A DNA stretch of 15,225 nt from CAZEJK01 sp964512045 (GCA_964512045.1 CAZEJK010000124.1:1-15225); one strand, 5' to 3'. Counted from the stretch's first letter, positions 6,853 to 15,146 are shown. Notes: generated from the sequence alone by a model not told the origin. A program made the numbers and translations.

Positions 6853-6874
6853 CCGGCGTGGTATCTGACGCCGG
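6853..6874 (+). other. Perfect stem-loop between permease and ATPase genes
   Basis: CCGGCGT and ACGCCGG form a perfect 7-bp stem around an 8-base loop, centred in the 58-bp gap between the permease stop and the ATPase start. No T-run follows, so it is not a simple terminator. Intercistronic hairpins of this kind often mark mRNA processing or stability control that raises or lowers the ATPase level relative to upstream genes. Confidence 0.45.
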
Positions 6875-6901
6875 GATTGAGGAACCCGAAGGGGAGAGCT
6901 G

Positions 6902-8026
6902 ATGGCGTCCGTAGTGTGGCGTGAGGTGAGCAAGACGTTTGACGATGGGACCACCGCGGTGGACTCGCTGTCTCTGCACGCCCGGGACGGCGAGCTGCTG
7001 GTGCTCGTGGGGCCGTCCGGCTCGGGGAAGTCCACCGCCCTGCGCCTGCTTGCCGGGCTCGACGATCCGACCAGCGGCGATGTGCTCATCGGAGACCGCG
7101 TGGTCACGAGCGTGCCGCCGGAGCGGCGCGACGTGGCGATGGTGTTCCAGAGCCTGGCCCTGTACCCGCACATGAGCGTGCACGACAAAATCGCCTATCC
7201 GTTGGTGACGCGGAAGGTCGGCACGGAGGAGCGGCGCCGCAAGGTTCGCGAGACCGCACGGCTCCTCGGCATCGAGGAGCTGCTCCCGAGGCGGCCGTCG
7301 ACCCTGTCCGGCGGCCAGCGGCAGCGGGTGGCGATGGGACGGGCGATCGTGCGCAGCCCGGCGGTCTTTCTGATGGACGAGCCGCTCTCGAGCCTCGATG
7401 CGAAGCTCCGGGTCGAGCTGCGCGGGGAGATCGCTCTGCTCCAACGCCGGCTCGAGACGACCACCATCTACGTCACCCACGATCAGGTGGAGGCGATGAC
7501 CCTCGGCCAGCGGGTGGCGGTGCTGGACGAGGGCCGGCTGCTGCAGGTGGGAACCCCGGAGGAGCTGTACCACGATCCGGACGACGCCTTCGTCGGCGGG
7601 TTCATCGGAAGCCCGGGGATGAACCTGATCGCGTGCTCTGTGGAGCCGACAGACGACGGGATGGTGGCATCGATCGCCGAGGAGCGGATCCGCCTCGAGA
7701 TCCCGGGCGATCTTCGTGACGCGGTGTGGTCGCACGGTGAACCGAAGCTCCTGGTCGGTGTCCGTCCCGAAGCGGTGACGCTTTCTCATGCCGGTTCCGG
7801 CGAGGCGTCCGGCGAGAGCGTGCGCGGGAGCGTGGCCAACGTCGAGGTGCTCGGCCACGAGCAGCTGGTGCACGTGGAGCTTGCCGACAACCTGGCGCCG
7901 GTGGTCGCCCGTGCCGACCGGTCGCTTGACGTGGCGCTTGGCACAACGGTGACCGTGTCGTTCGATCCCGCAGCGGTCTACCTGTTCGCGAGCGACGGCC
8001 GACGGATCCGCAGCGGCTCCACCTGA
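6902..8026 (+). CDS. ABC transporter ATP-binding protein, MsmX/UgpC/MalK type
   Basis: This 374-residue ATPase starts at ATG 6902 with GGGGAG just upstream. All motifs are present and normal: Walker A GPSGSGKST (37-45), Q-loop Gln83 in VFQSLALYPHMSV, signature LSGGQ (135-139), Walker B VFLMDE (155-160) with catalytic Glu160, D-loop SSLD (163-166) and switch His193 in VTHDQ. A C-terminal extension from about residue 235 contains the TOBE-type segment LLVGVRPEAVTL, typical of sugar importers, where it binds regulators or stabilises the dimer. It powers import with the upstream binding protein and permease. Because such ATPases are often shared by several transporters, it may still work with permeases encoded elsewhere even if the local permease is broken. 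Confidence 0.92.
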   Translation: MASVVWREVSKTFDDGTTAVDSLSLHARDGELLVLVGPSGSGKSTALRLLAGLDDPTSGDVLIGDRVVTSVPPERRDVAMVFQSLALYPHMSVHDKIAYPLVTRKVGTEERRRKVRETARLLGIEELLPRRPSTLSGGQRQRVAMGRAIVRSPAVFLMDEPLSSLDAKLRVELRGEIALLQRRLETTTIYVTHDQVEAMTLGQRVAVLDEGRLLQVGTPEELYHDPDDAFVGGFIGSPGMNLIACSVEPTDDGMVASIAEERIRLEIPGDLRDAVWSHGEPKLLVGVRPEAVTLSHAGSGEASGESVRGSVANVEVLGHEQLVHVELADNLAPVVARADRSLDVALGTTVTVSFDPAAVYLFASDGRRIRSGST

Positions 8027-8052
8027 GCGAACCCTGGACGCGGAACTCCGTA

Positions 8053-8066
8053 CCACCGTCCGGTGG
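8053..8066 (+). promoter_or_regulatory. Small hairpin overlapping the ribosome site of the acetyltransferase
   Basis: CCACC and GGTGG pair across a 4-base loop (GTCC). The right arm includes the first two G bases of the GGAGG ribosome site (8065-8069) for the gene starting at 8076. It could make translation depend on ribosomes arriving from the upstream ATPase gene. The stem is short, so this is tentative. Confidence 0.25.
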
Positions 8067-8075
8067 AGGAACGGC

Positions 8076-8915
8076 ATGGTGCAGCTCCGTCAGATGACCG
8101 CAGACGATCTGGACTTCGTGCTCGGTGCGTCACACCGGGAAGGTTGGGCGTCGTCTCGCCACCGCCTCGAGATCCATCTGGAGCACGATCCTGGCGGTGC
8201 GTTCATCGCCGAGGAGAGCGGAGCCCGCGTGGGCATGGTGACGTCGACTCGGTACGGCGCGTCGGGCTTTGTCGGGAGCTTGATCGTGACACCGCGGCAC
8301 CGCTCGCGAGGGATCGGTCGGCTGCTGATGGAGCGAGCCCTGGACCATCTCCACACCGCCGGCGTGACCACCGTGCGACTCGATGCGGACCCGCCGGGGG
8401 TTCCGCTCTACCGGAGCCTCGGCTTTGTGGACGAGTGGGAGTCGTGCCGGTTCCGGATCGGTGCAGCGACGCCTCGACGCGCAGAGCCCGTGCGGCCGGC
8501 GAGGTTCGATGAGATCGATGCCGTCATCTCGCTCGACCAGGAGGCGTTCGGTGTCGCCAGGCCACGGCTCATTCGGCTGCTCGTGGCCGCGGCCGAGCAT
8601 GTGCTGGTCGTCGATCGTGGCGGCTCGCTGGTGGGCTTCCTGATCGCCGAGCGCACGTCGGCCGGTTACCGGGTAGGTCCGGCGGTGGCGCCGGATCGCG
8701 AGGCAGCGGAGAGCCTGCTCGCCGAGTGTCTGCGGCGGGTCGACGGTCAGCCGGTGACAATCGGTACGCCGGCGCCGGCGCGAGAGCTGTGCGCGGTGCT
8801 CGAGGCCTTCGGGTTCGCGGCGACTCCTTCCAGCTTGCGGATGGTCCGCGGGCCTGGCGGTTCTCAGGGCCGCACCGACCGTGTCCTGGCGATCGCCGGC
8901 GGCGACGTGGGGTGA
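8076..8915 (+). CDS. GNAT-family N-acetyltransferase with a second C-terminal GNAT-like domain
   Basis: This 279-residue protein starts at ATG 8076 with GGAGG six bases before it. Residues 1-125 form a standard GNAT domain: VQLRQMTADDLDFVL opening, GSLIVTPRHRSRGIGRLLM (68-85) with the acetyl-CoA pyrophosphate loop R76-x-x-G79-x-G81, then VPLYRSLGF (109-117). Residues about 137-270 look like the degenerate second GNAT domain found in this two-domain architecture (Acetyltransf_18 type), with AGYRVGPAVAPDREAAESLL as the landmark. It transfers an acetyl group from acetyl-CoA to an unknown amine. It lies 49 bp behind the ATPase gene on the same strand and may be the last gene of the operon, although nothing ties its reaction to sugar uptake. 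Confidence 0.82.
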   Translation: MVQLRQMTADDLDFVLGASHREGWASSRHRLEIHLEHDPGGAFIAEESGARVGMVTSTRYGASGFVGSLIVTPRHRSRGIGRLLMERALDHLHTAGVTTVRLDADPPGVPLYRSLGFVDEWESCRFRIGAATPRRAEPVRPARFDEIDAVISLDQEAFGVARPRLIRLLVAAAEHVLVVDRGGSLVGFLIAERTSAGYRVGPAVAPDREAAESLLAECLRRVDGQPVTIGTPAPARELCAVLEAFGFAATPSSLRMVRGPGGSQGRTDRVLAIAGGDVG

Positions 8916-9082
8916 GTCTCAATGCTCGCTGCGGGCAAAGCTCGGTCCTCGACTGCGTTCCGCTCGCAGGACGGACGATCTGTCGGTGGACCGGGGAGCT
9001 CGTCTCGTGCGGACCTGACGATGCGGGGGAGGGGTACACTGGGAGGTGCAGGAGACCGTGACAACCATTCAGGGAGGCCGCC

Positions 9083-12000
9083 ATGTCGCCAGACGAGCGT
9101 TCACGGGTTGCGCGCGCACTGACACAGTACTGTCGGCGAGAACTGGGCCTCACCGAGGCGGCTCGCGCTGCCGGCCTGTCGCGACGCGAGTTTCTCGCAC
9201 TCGCGGCGGCGTCCGGTGTGGCCGTGGCGGCAAACCGGGGAAGTGCGCCGCGGGCCCCGGACGGCCGGGCCGACGATGGCCATCGAGCCGGGACACGTAT
9301 ACGGTGCCTGTACAACGGCTATCTCCTGACGGCGAACCCTCGGGCCGCCCTTGCGGCCGACAGTACGGCGGATCGACTGAGTCTCTTCGTGCTCACGGCA
9401 GTGCTCATCGACCCGACGACCGGGCGGATTGCGGCGACCTACCCGGCGCTGAACGGCGTGCCCTCCCCGACGAACCCGGTTGCGCCCCGGGCCAGCGAGG
9501 TGGCGCAGCTCGACCTCGAGCATCCGCCCGCGCCCGGTGTTCAGCTGGACGCCCTGGTGGCGTACTGGCAGGCGCGGGGGGTAGCGCCGGAGCTGCTGGA
9601 GGATCTGACCGGGGTCGATCTCAACGGGTCTGTCGTCACCCCCGGGCTGATCGACGACCACTTCCACGTCACGAGCTGGTCGAAGAAGCTGCCCGAGGTC
9701 GGCGAGCGGTTCGGTTTCTGGGCGGACGTGGGCGATATCCGTTACTACCTGGATCCAGACACCCTGGAACGTGTTTGTACCCGCCAGGCGCTGTGGAACA
9801 TCGTTGCCGAGGCGAACTGGGACCTGGTCGAGAACGAGCGCACCGGGCTGTATCTGCACGGGTTTCTCCACGCTCGCATTGACGACGAACCCACAACCGC
9901 CATGCTGACCGCGGACGGCGGGCCGAACCCCTTGTACCTGCCCAACCGGATCGGACGCGGCCCCACCGCGTGCGTCCTGCCGTTCTCAGATCCGTGCACC
10001 GGTGATCCTGCCTCCTGGCCGGATCTGCCTTCAGAGCCGGTGCCGGCAGTGCTGGTGCATACCAGCGGTCAAGCGTGCTGGTACAACGTCGCACTGCTGG
10101 AGCTGTTCAATCGCGAGCAGGAGACGGTGCGCGGGACGCTGTTCCCGCCGATCGAGCTGGTCGAGATGACGCCGGTCGAGGATGAGTCGACGTTGTGGCA
10201 GCTGACGGCCGGCTCCACTGCCGACCTGAGCACCATAGCGAGCCAGACGTTGCCGCTGGCAGTGGATGCTGTCGTGCGGCTCGATGGCGAGCAGTACCAC
10301 GTGCCGTTTCAGCTGATGGCCGTCGACTCCGATGCGCTCGTGATGAGCGCCGAGCCGATGATTCCGGCGCTTGTCGAGCTGCTGGTGGAGCAGCAGTTCG
10401 AGGCGATCGAGCTGGTTGGGTTCTGGCGGCCGATCCCGCGGGAGATCACCGAGCAGGCATGGAACGAGGCCCTGACACTGGCCGGGTCGCCGCCCACCGG
10501 AGAGGCCGCTGGCTACGGGCGCTGGGACCCTCGGCGCCCGTATGGCACAAACTGGTACAACGGCGCCGAGCGCGGCCTCGTGGAGTTCCGGCACGACGCC
10601 GACGACGGTGTCTGGCGACCGGACGGCTATGCCGAGCATTACGTGATGCGCGACGCACTGTCGATGCTGGTCCTGGATCCGCCGACGGTGACCGAGGCGA
10701 TGGAGCACCGGCGACGGCTCGCCTCCTGGTGCCATCGGCATGGGCTGACGGCGGTCAACGACATCATGTTCTACCGTCGTGTCGGCAACACAGAGGAGTT
10801 CGACTCGTACCGAGGGCTGAGCTACGACCACCGGTTCCTGGCGGGCGATACGTTTTATGGGGACACCGGGGTCGATCCCGAGGTGGCTACCGGTAGGTTC
10901 GGGCTCCGCGTCGGGATCTACACCTACATGGAGAATGCCGCCGAGGTCACGTCGATCCTCGAGCTCTCAGACCCGGCAGATGCGCCCTCCGATCCAGCAC
11001 AGCTGGCGCCGCCCGATGGACACCCCGAGGCGCCGGGCTGGGTTCGCTGGCTCGGCTGGAAGCTGCAGCTGGACGGCGGAACCGGTGCGCGGACGTTGTT
11101 CAGCAATGCGCCGATTCCCAAGCCCGTGGCGAGCGATCCGTACACGACTGTCGATGAGGACGGCAACGAGCTGACCTTCCTCGACCATAGCTTCGGGCTT
11201 CTGACCATGACCAACGCCCAGGAGCAGGTTTTCTCGAGCCGCGAGTGTGCGGCCCTGTACTGGCTGGTCCGGGAGTCGGATCCAAGCTCCGAGCATGCGA
11301 CCGGCGCGTTTGCTGGCGACTGGAGCTTTCTGGTCCGCGGGGTGGTGGGGTGGCTCGATCGCGAGCTGGAGACGGCGGTGCTGACCGCTGACCTGCTCGA
11401 GCTCGATCACGTTCCGTTGACGCCGGAGTCAGCACAGGAGTTGGCGGGGAGGATCGCGGCCCTGCTCAGTCAGGTCCAGTCCGGGTATGAACGCACACTG
11501 GCGGCGCTGGCAGCGATCTGGGTCGGTGCCAGCTCACCGACCGCGGACGGGCACGCGATTCCGCAGCAGACCGTTTGCCACTGCATCGGCGACGGCGCCG
11601 TCGACCTGTACGTCCACGCGATCCGACAGCTGCGCGACGAGGTGGCGTCGCTGCCGGAGCACTGGGACGACCTCCCGTCGCACTGGCGCGAGGTGGTGCC
11701 GCGTGCGGCCGACCTCTCGCACATACAGCGGACGTTCACCAACCAACGGTTCCGCGTCGAGCACCTGCTCAACCTGGCGGCAGGCGCCGTCGAGGATGTG
11801 GTCGGCGACGGGGGTCTGGACGCCGGGACCGAGCCGTCGGCGCGCAACGTCGTGTTCTCCACCCAGCCGTCACTCTTGCTGCTGGACGGCCAGGCGATCC
11901 GCCAGTCGGTATTCCCGTACGCTCAGGAGCTGTGGAGCGTGCCTGCTCCGACGGGATTCTGGCTCGGAGTCCCGTCGCGTCCGCGGTCCCACCACCACAT

Positions 12001-12565
12001 GCCGTGTCCGGTGTTCTCGGCCCACGACATCCCGTTCACCCTGAACACCGATCCTCCGTCCGTCCGCGATCCACGACCGGCATTGACGGTTGTGGCGGCA
12101 GTGGCACGAACCCCGGTGGAGATCGACCCGACCCGGTGGCTCGACCAGGACGAACCGACGCCGAGCGTTCGTCCGGCCGACTACCTCGTTCACCGCGTCG
12201 AGGCGCCGCTCGGGCTCACGCCCGAGTCGCCCACGAACCCGATGTGTCTGACAGTCGAGCAGGCGCTGGCCGCGATGACGTTCTGGTCAGCCTATGTGTC
12301 TCAGCAGGAGGACGAGATCGGTGCGATTGCGGCGCCCGCGCCGGGCTCGGAGCTTCCAGGCTGGCACGCGGACCTCGTTGTCTGGGCCGCCAACCCGCTG
12401 GCCATCCGTTCGAACCAGGGGATGACATTGGATGAGCTGGGTGCAGTGCCTGCCGGGACCAATGATGCGGCGCGAGTGGACATGGTCAACGCCTTCATCA
12501 GCGGGTTCCGGCCGCGGATGACGATTGTGGATGGACTGCCGGTGTACGTGCACGGACTGGTGTGA
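9083..12565 (+). CDS. Very large Tat-exported amidohydrolase (amidohydrolase 3, YtcJ-like)
   Basis: This 1160-residue protein starts at ATG 9083 with AGGGAGG five bases upstream. After a charged 32-residue extension comes SRREFLALAAASGVAVAA (33-50), a twin-arginine export signal, which suits a folded metalloenzyme. The amidohydrolase barrel starts with VVTPGLIDDHFHV, with metal ligands His193 and His195. The landmarks follow in the right order: GLTAVND, WKLQLDGG (Lys660), HCIGDGAVD (His833), RVEHLL (His894), and TLNTDPPS (Asp990) in the position of the usual S-D-x-P motif. ADLVVWAANPL and the MTIVDGLPVYVHG tail close the composite beta domain. Family members are usually about 500-600 residues; the extra length is spread between barrel elements, notably about 340-640 and 690-830. 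The substrate is unknown. The flanking gaps suggest its own transcription unit. Confidence 0.85.
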   Translation: MSPDERSRVARALTQYCRRELGLTEAARAAGLSRREFLALAAASGVAVAANRGSAPRAPDGRADDGHRAGTRIRCLYNGYLLTANPRAALAADSTADRLSLFVLTAVLIDPTTGRIAATYPALNGVPSPTNPVAPRASEVAQLDLEHPPAPGVQLDALVAYWQARGVAPELLEDLTGVDLNGSVVTPGLIDDHFHVTSWSKKLPEVGERFGFWADVGDIRYYLDPDTLERVCTRQALWNIVAEANWDLVENERTGLYLHGFLHARIDDEPTTAMLTADGGPNPLYLPNRIGRGPTACVLPFSDPCTGDPASWPDLPSEPVPAVLVHTSGQACWYNVALLELFNREQETVRGTLFPPIELVEMTPVEDESTLWQLTAGSTADLSTIASQTLPLAVDAVVRLDGEQYHVPFQLMAVDSDALVMSAEPMIPALVELLVEQQFEAIELVGFWRPIPREITEQAWNEALTLAGSPPTGEAAGYGRWDPRRPYGTNWYNGAERGLVEFRHDADDGVWRPDGYAEHYVMRDALSMLVLDPPTVTEAMEHRRRLASWCHRHGLTAVNDIMFYRRVGNTEEFDSYRGLSYDHRFLAGDTFYGDTGVDPEVATGRFGLRVGIYTYMENAAEVTSILELSDPADAPSDPAQLAPPDGHPEAPGWVRWLGWKLQLDGGTGARTLFSNAPIPKPVASDPYTTVDEDGNELTFLDHSFGLLTMTNAQEQVFSSRECAALYWLVRESDPSSEHATGAFAGDWSFLVRGVVGWLDRELETAVLTADLLELDHVPLTPESAQELAGRIAALLSQVQSGYERTLAALAAIWVGASSPTADGHAIPQQTVCHCIGDGAVDLYVHAIRQLRDEVASLPEHWDDLPSHWREVVPRAADLSHIQRTFTNQRFRVEHLLNLAAGAVEDVVGDGGLDAGTEPSARNVVFSTQPSLLLLDGQAIRQSVFPYAQELWSVPAPTGFWLGVPSRPRSHHHMPCPVFSAHDIPFTLNTDPPSVRDPRPALTVVAAVARTPVEIDPTRWLDQDEPTPSVRPADYLVHRVEAPLGLTPESPTNPMCLTVEQALAAMTFWSAYVSQQEDEIGAIAAPAPGSELPGWHADLVVWAANPLAIRSNQGMTLDELGAVPAGTNDAARVDMVNAFISGFRPRMTIVDGLPVYVHGLV

Positions 12566-12691
12566 TCGCAACGGGGATGCCGAGCGGTTGCATGGCCTGC
12601 AGTGGTACCATGATCTGAGGCCAGTTGGCATGAGCGAAGCTTGCAGAAATACGCAAGTTAGCAGCTATCGAACCGTGTGCGAGGAGGGGCT

Positions 12692-13036
12692 ATGAAGAAG
12701 GTCATGGTGGTCGGTTGCGGTGCGTACATGGACTCGGGCTACGGCTGTCCGGGCGAGTGGCGGTGCCTGAAGGCGGCAGCTCTGGGGGAGGGCGAGTTCG
12801 ATGAGCCGATGCAGGTTGTCGGTTTCGTCAAGTGTGAGTGCCCGGGACGGTCGCTGGCGCCGAATGCCGCGATGGCGATGAAGCTGTCCGAGACCACGCC
12901 GGACGTCATCCACCTGTCGAGCTGCCTGGTCAACGCGAAGCCCGGCTGTCCGTACGCCACCGCCGAGGAGATGGCGGCAACTCTCCAGAAGAAGACCGGC
13001 GTCGAGGTCAAGCTGCGCACCCACGAGTACCACTGA
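12692..13036 (+). CDS. CGGC-domain protein, small cysteine-rich
   Basis: This 114-residue protein starts at ATG 12692, directly behind GAGGAGGGG; the in-frame start at 12677 lacks a site. Cysteines sit at 9, 19, 25, 48, 50, 78 and 86. The layout CGAYMDSGYGCPGEWRC at the N-terminus, then VVGFVKCECPGRS, then IHLSSCLV and PGCPYAT, is that of CGGC-domain proteins, thought from their cysteine pattern to bind metal or a metal cluster. The namesake C-G-G-C is reduced here to C-E-C-P-G, one residue shorter. No biochemical role is established for the family as far as I know. No partner gene is adjacent: upstream is the amidohydrolase (126 bp away), downstream a long non-coding stretch. Confidence 0.8.
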   Translation: MKKVMVVGCGAYMDSGYGCPGEWRCLKAAALGEGEFDEPMQVVGFVKCECPGRSLAPNAAMAMKLSETTPDVIHLSSCLVNAKPGCPYATAEEMAATLQKKTGVEVKLRTHEYH

Positions 13037-13109
13037 CGCCGGAGCTGCGGCGGTTGGGATCGACCAATCCGAAGGGCGATCGGTCGGCGCAGTGGCCAGG
13101 GATTCGGGA

Positions 13110-13165
13110 GTCCGGGGCCGGCGACCGGCTGTCGGTACCGGTTTCGGGGCCGTTGGCCGGGACCG
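13110..13165 (+). repeat. G-rich dispersed repeat, copy C
   Basis: It starts GTCCGGGGCCGGC. Aligned without gaps to the minus strand at 13390-13351 (copy B), the first 10 bases are identical and about 31 of 40 agree. The words CGGGGCC and CCGGGA recur at matching places further on. Together with copy B it forms an imperfect inverted repeat around a spacer of roughly 170 bp. Confidence 0.45.
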
Positions 13166-13324
13166 TAACGCCAGGGGTGCTCCCACGGGATCTCTCCGCT
13201 CGCCACCTTCTCAGCATGACCACCGAGGAGCATTCGCGGCGGCCTGACGAGTGGCCATGGAAGCTCGGTCGAGATGACGTCGTGGGTGATGTGCGAGGTT
13301 TTCCCCGGCTCTGCTCATGAGCCA

Positions 13325-13395
13325 CTCAACGAAGCCGCTCCCGGCATTGGCCCCGGTCCCCGCCCCGGCAGCCGGCAGCCGGCCCCGGACCTTCG
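13325..13395 (-). repeat. G-rich dispersed repeat, copy B
   Basis: Read on the minus strand, it runs CGAAG, GTCCGGGGCCGGC, then CCGGGGCCAATGCCGGG and CGTTGAG. It shares its first part with copy C (13110-13165, plus) and its word order and core with copy A (3634-3708, plus). Its minus strand also has closely spaced runs of four G, so it may fold into a quadruplex, though one loop is longer than the usual limit. Confidence 0.45.
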
Positions 13396-13407
13396 AAGCC
13401 CTGACGG

Positions 13408-13423
13408 TTCGGGTTGACCCGAA
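13408..13423. promoter_or_regulatory. 16-bp perfect palindrome upstream of the aldo/keto reductase
   Basis: TTCGGGTTGACCCGAA is a perfect inverted repeat without spacer, about 130 bp before the aldo/keto reductase start. It could be an operator for a dimeric regulator or fold as a hairpin with a TTGA loop. No T-run follows, so it is not a typical terminator. Confidence 0.35.
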
Positions 13424-13552
13424 ACATACTGATTGTTGAGCGTCGGCAGTTGCCACCGAGCTGAGCGTGACTGAGGACGAGCAGGAAACACTGCTCCGAA
13501 ATGGCGACTGCGCACCGGCTGTTGCATGTCGGTGCAAAGAGAGGAGGCAGCC

Positions 13553-14502
13553 GTGGAGTACCGCAAGCTGGGTGAGAGCGATCTCGAGGTCACCGTCGTC
13601 ACGCTGGGGGCGTGGGCGATCGGCGGGTCGATGTGGGGCGGAACCGACGAGAGGAAGGCGATCGATGCGATCCGCGCCTCGGTGGATCTGGGCGTGACCT
13701 CCATCGACACCGCTGCGATCTACGGGTACGGCCGTTCCGAGGAGATCGTGGGTCAGGCGATCCGCGACCTGCCCCGCGATCGGCTGCAGATCCTGACCAA
13801 GTACGGTCTGCGCTGGGACACGCAGGAGGGCGAGCACTTCTTCGACCTGACCGAGCCCGACGGCAGGGAGATGTCCGTCTGGCGCAACGCGCGCAAGGAG
13901 AGCGTGCTGTATGAGTGCGAGCAGAGCCTGCGCCGGCTCGGCGTCGACCACATCGACCTCTACCAGTGCCACTGGCGCGATCACACGGTGCCGGTGGACG
14001 AGCGGCGGGGGTGAGCAACTTCACCGTCGAGGAGCTGGACCGGTGCCGTCAGCTCGTACCGGTGGCCTCGCACCAGCCGCCGTACAGCATGCTCAAGCGC
14101 GAGATCGAGGCCGACCTGCTGCCGTACTGCCGCGAGCACGACGTCGGCGTGGTCGTCTACAGCCCGCTGCAGAAGGGGCTGCTCACGGGCAAGATGACAC
14201 CGGACCACGAGTTCGCTGCTGGCGACCACCGGGCCAATGATCCCGACTTCGAGGCGGACAACATCCGTCGGGTGAACGCCTTCCTCGATCGGATCCGGCC
14301 GGTGGCGGAGGCCCATGGCGCCACGCTGGCACAGCTCGTGATCGCCTGGACGATCCGCCAGCCCGGCGTGACCGCCGCCCTCGTTGGCGCCCGCGATGCC
14401 GCCCAGGCCGAGCAGAACGCCAGCGCCGGGGAGCTGGAGCTTACCGACGACACCCTGGCGGTGATCGACCGCGAGCTCGAGGAGCTGAGGTCGGCACGCT
14501 GA
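13553..14502 (+). pseudogene. Aldo/keto reductase disrupted by a short internal deletion and frameshift
   Basis: The GTG at 13553 follows GAGGAGG at ideal spacing and opens MEYRKLGESDLEVTVVTLGA, a typical aldo/keto reductase start; the ATG at 13526 lies before that ribosome site. The first frame holds the full catalytic tetrad: Asp52 (SIDTAAIYG), Tyr57, Lys83 (LTKYG) and His140 (LYQCHWRDH). It breaks off after TVPVDE at a TGA (14012-14014). The other half continues in another frame: GVSNFTVEELDRCRQ from 14008, HQPPYSMLKREIE, VVVYSPLQKGLLTGK, and the NADP-binding end GVTAALVGARDAAQAEQNAS, to TGA 14500-14502. Intact relatives have about 15 residues between PVDE and GVSNF (the helix and the strand leading into GVSNF). 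These are missing, with a length not divisible by three. 150 plus 164 residues plus about 15 give the usual family length. No RBS-driven restart is obvious for the second half. Confidence 0.85.
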
Positions 14503-14515
14503 GGAGCTGCCGGCC

Positions 14516-14938
14516 TTACCGCTGACTTACGGCGATGACTGCAATCATCGCCAGCATGGCGAGCCACTGGGTGTTGTAGAACATCGAACGGAACACCACC
14601 ACGGTGTTGGTCTGCTCGAAGCCCACGTGGACGGACGTTTGCAGAACCCGCGCAGCGATGACCACGACCGAGAGGACGTTGAGCACGGTGCTCTGCAGAC
14701 CGAGCGTGCTCAGCACCAGGACGATGGTCGCAAACACCGGCAGGTTCTCCACACAGTTGGCGTGCGCCCGCATGCCCCGCGGGTAGTACCCGGCGCCTTC
14801 GATCCGATACTCGCTGTAGTCCTCGAACCGAGCGCGGCCGGTGAGGATCCGGCTCCAACGGTATGAGCCGACCCCGAAGCCGAGCGTCAGCAGCGTCCAT
14901 GCGGCAAAGGCGAGTGCGCACCACAGGGGGGTTGTCAT
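14516..14938 (-). CDS. MAPEG-family membrane protein
   Basis: This 140-residue protein starts at ATG 14938, with GGGAG six bases upstream on the minus strand. Four membrane helices are visible at about 5-28, 66-82, 85-105 and 120-138. Between the first two is RGMRAHANCVENLPVF (54-69), the signature of the MAPEG superfamily (membrane-associated proteins in eicosanoid and glutathione metabolism). RVLQTSVHVG (97-106) in helix 3 also fits. Bacterial members are usually trimeric and some have glutathione transferase or peroxidase activity, but many are uncharacterised, so no reaction is assigned. Its stop lies only 13 bp from the stop of the opposing aldo/keto reductase remnant. Confidence 0.85.
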   Translation of the reverse strand: MTTPLWCALAFAAWTLLTLGFGVGSYRWSRILTGRARFEDYSEYRIEGAGYYPRGMRAHANCVENLPVFATIVLVLSTLGLQSTVLNVLSVVVIAARVLQTSVHVGFEQTNTVVVFRSMFYNTQWLAMLAMIAVIAVSQR

Positions 14939-15146
14939 CGTTGGCTCCCTTCCGTCTCGGATCGCAGCCGGGCGGCTTCGATGGCGCCCGAACCGAGCGA
15001 TTGAGACACGCTTCCAACGTGAGCCGCAGCGCCGCGTCCATCAAGTTCGGGATCTGTACCGACGTCGAGGGCCAGAGGTCCCCTCCCCGTGCGGGGTCGC
15101 GCGCAAGCAGAGTGGATTCGCCGTGCGCTCGAAGGACGACAGGAGC

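Larger units (their letters stand above)
13037..13552. other. Long non-coding stretch with inverted G-rich repeats
   Basis: This 516-bp stretch has no convincing gene. It contains two copies of a G-rich repeat in opposite orientation (13110-13165 plus, 13395-13325 minus), a 16-bp palindrome at 13408-13423, and the upstream region of the aldo/keto reductase gene. The segment between the two repeats (about 13166-13324) can be read without stops in more than one frame, for example from ATG 13216. It lacks a ribosome site and any family signature. It could be the remnant of a small mobile element. Confidence 0.45.

Noticed and set aside
12637..12658. Possible hairpin (CTTGC and GCAAG arms) before the CGGC gene
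   Set aside because: Only five Watson-Crick pairs plus a wobble; too weak to call an operator or terminator.
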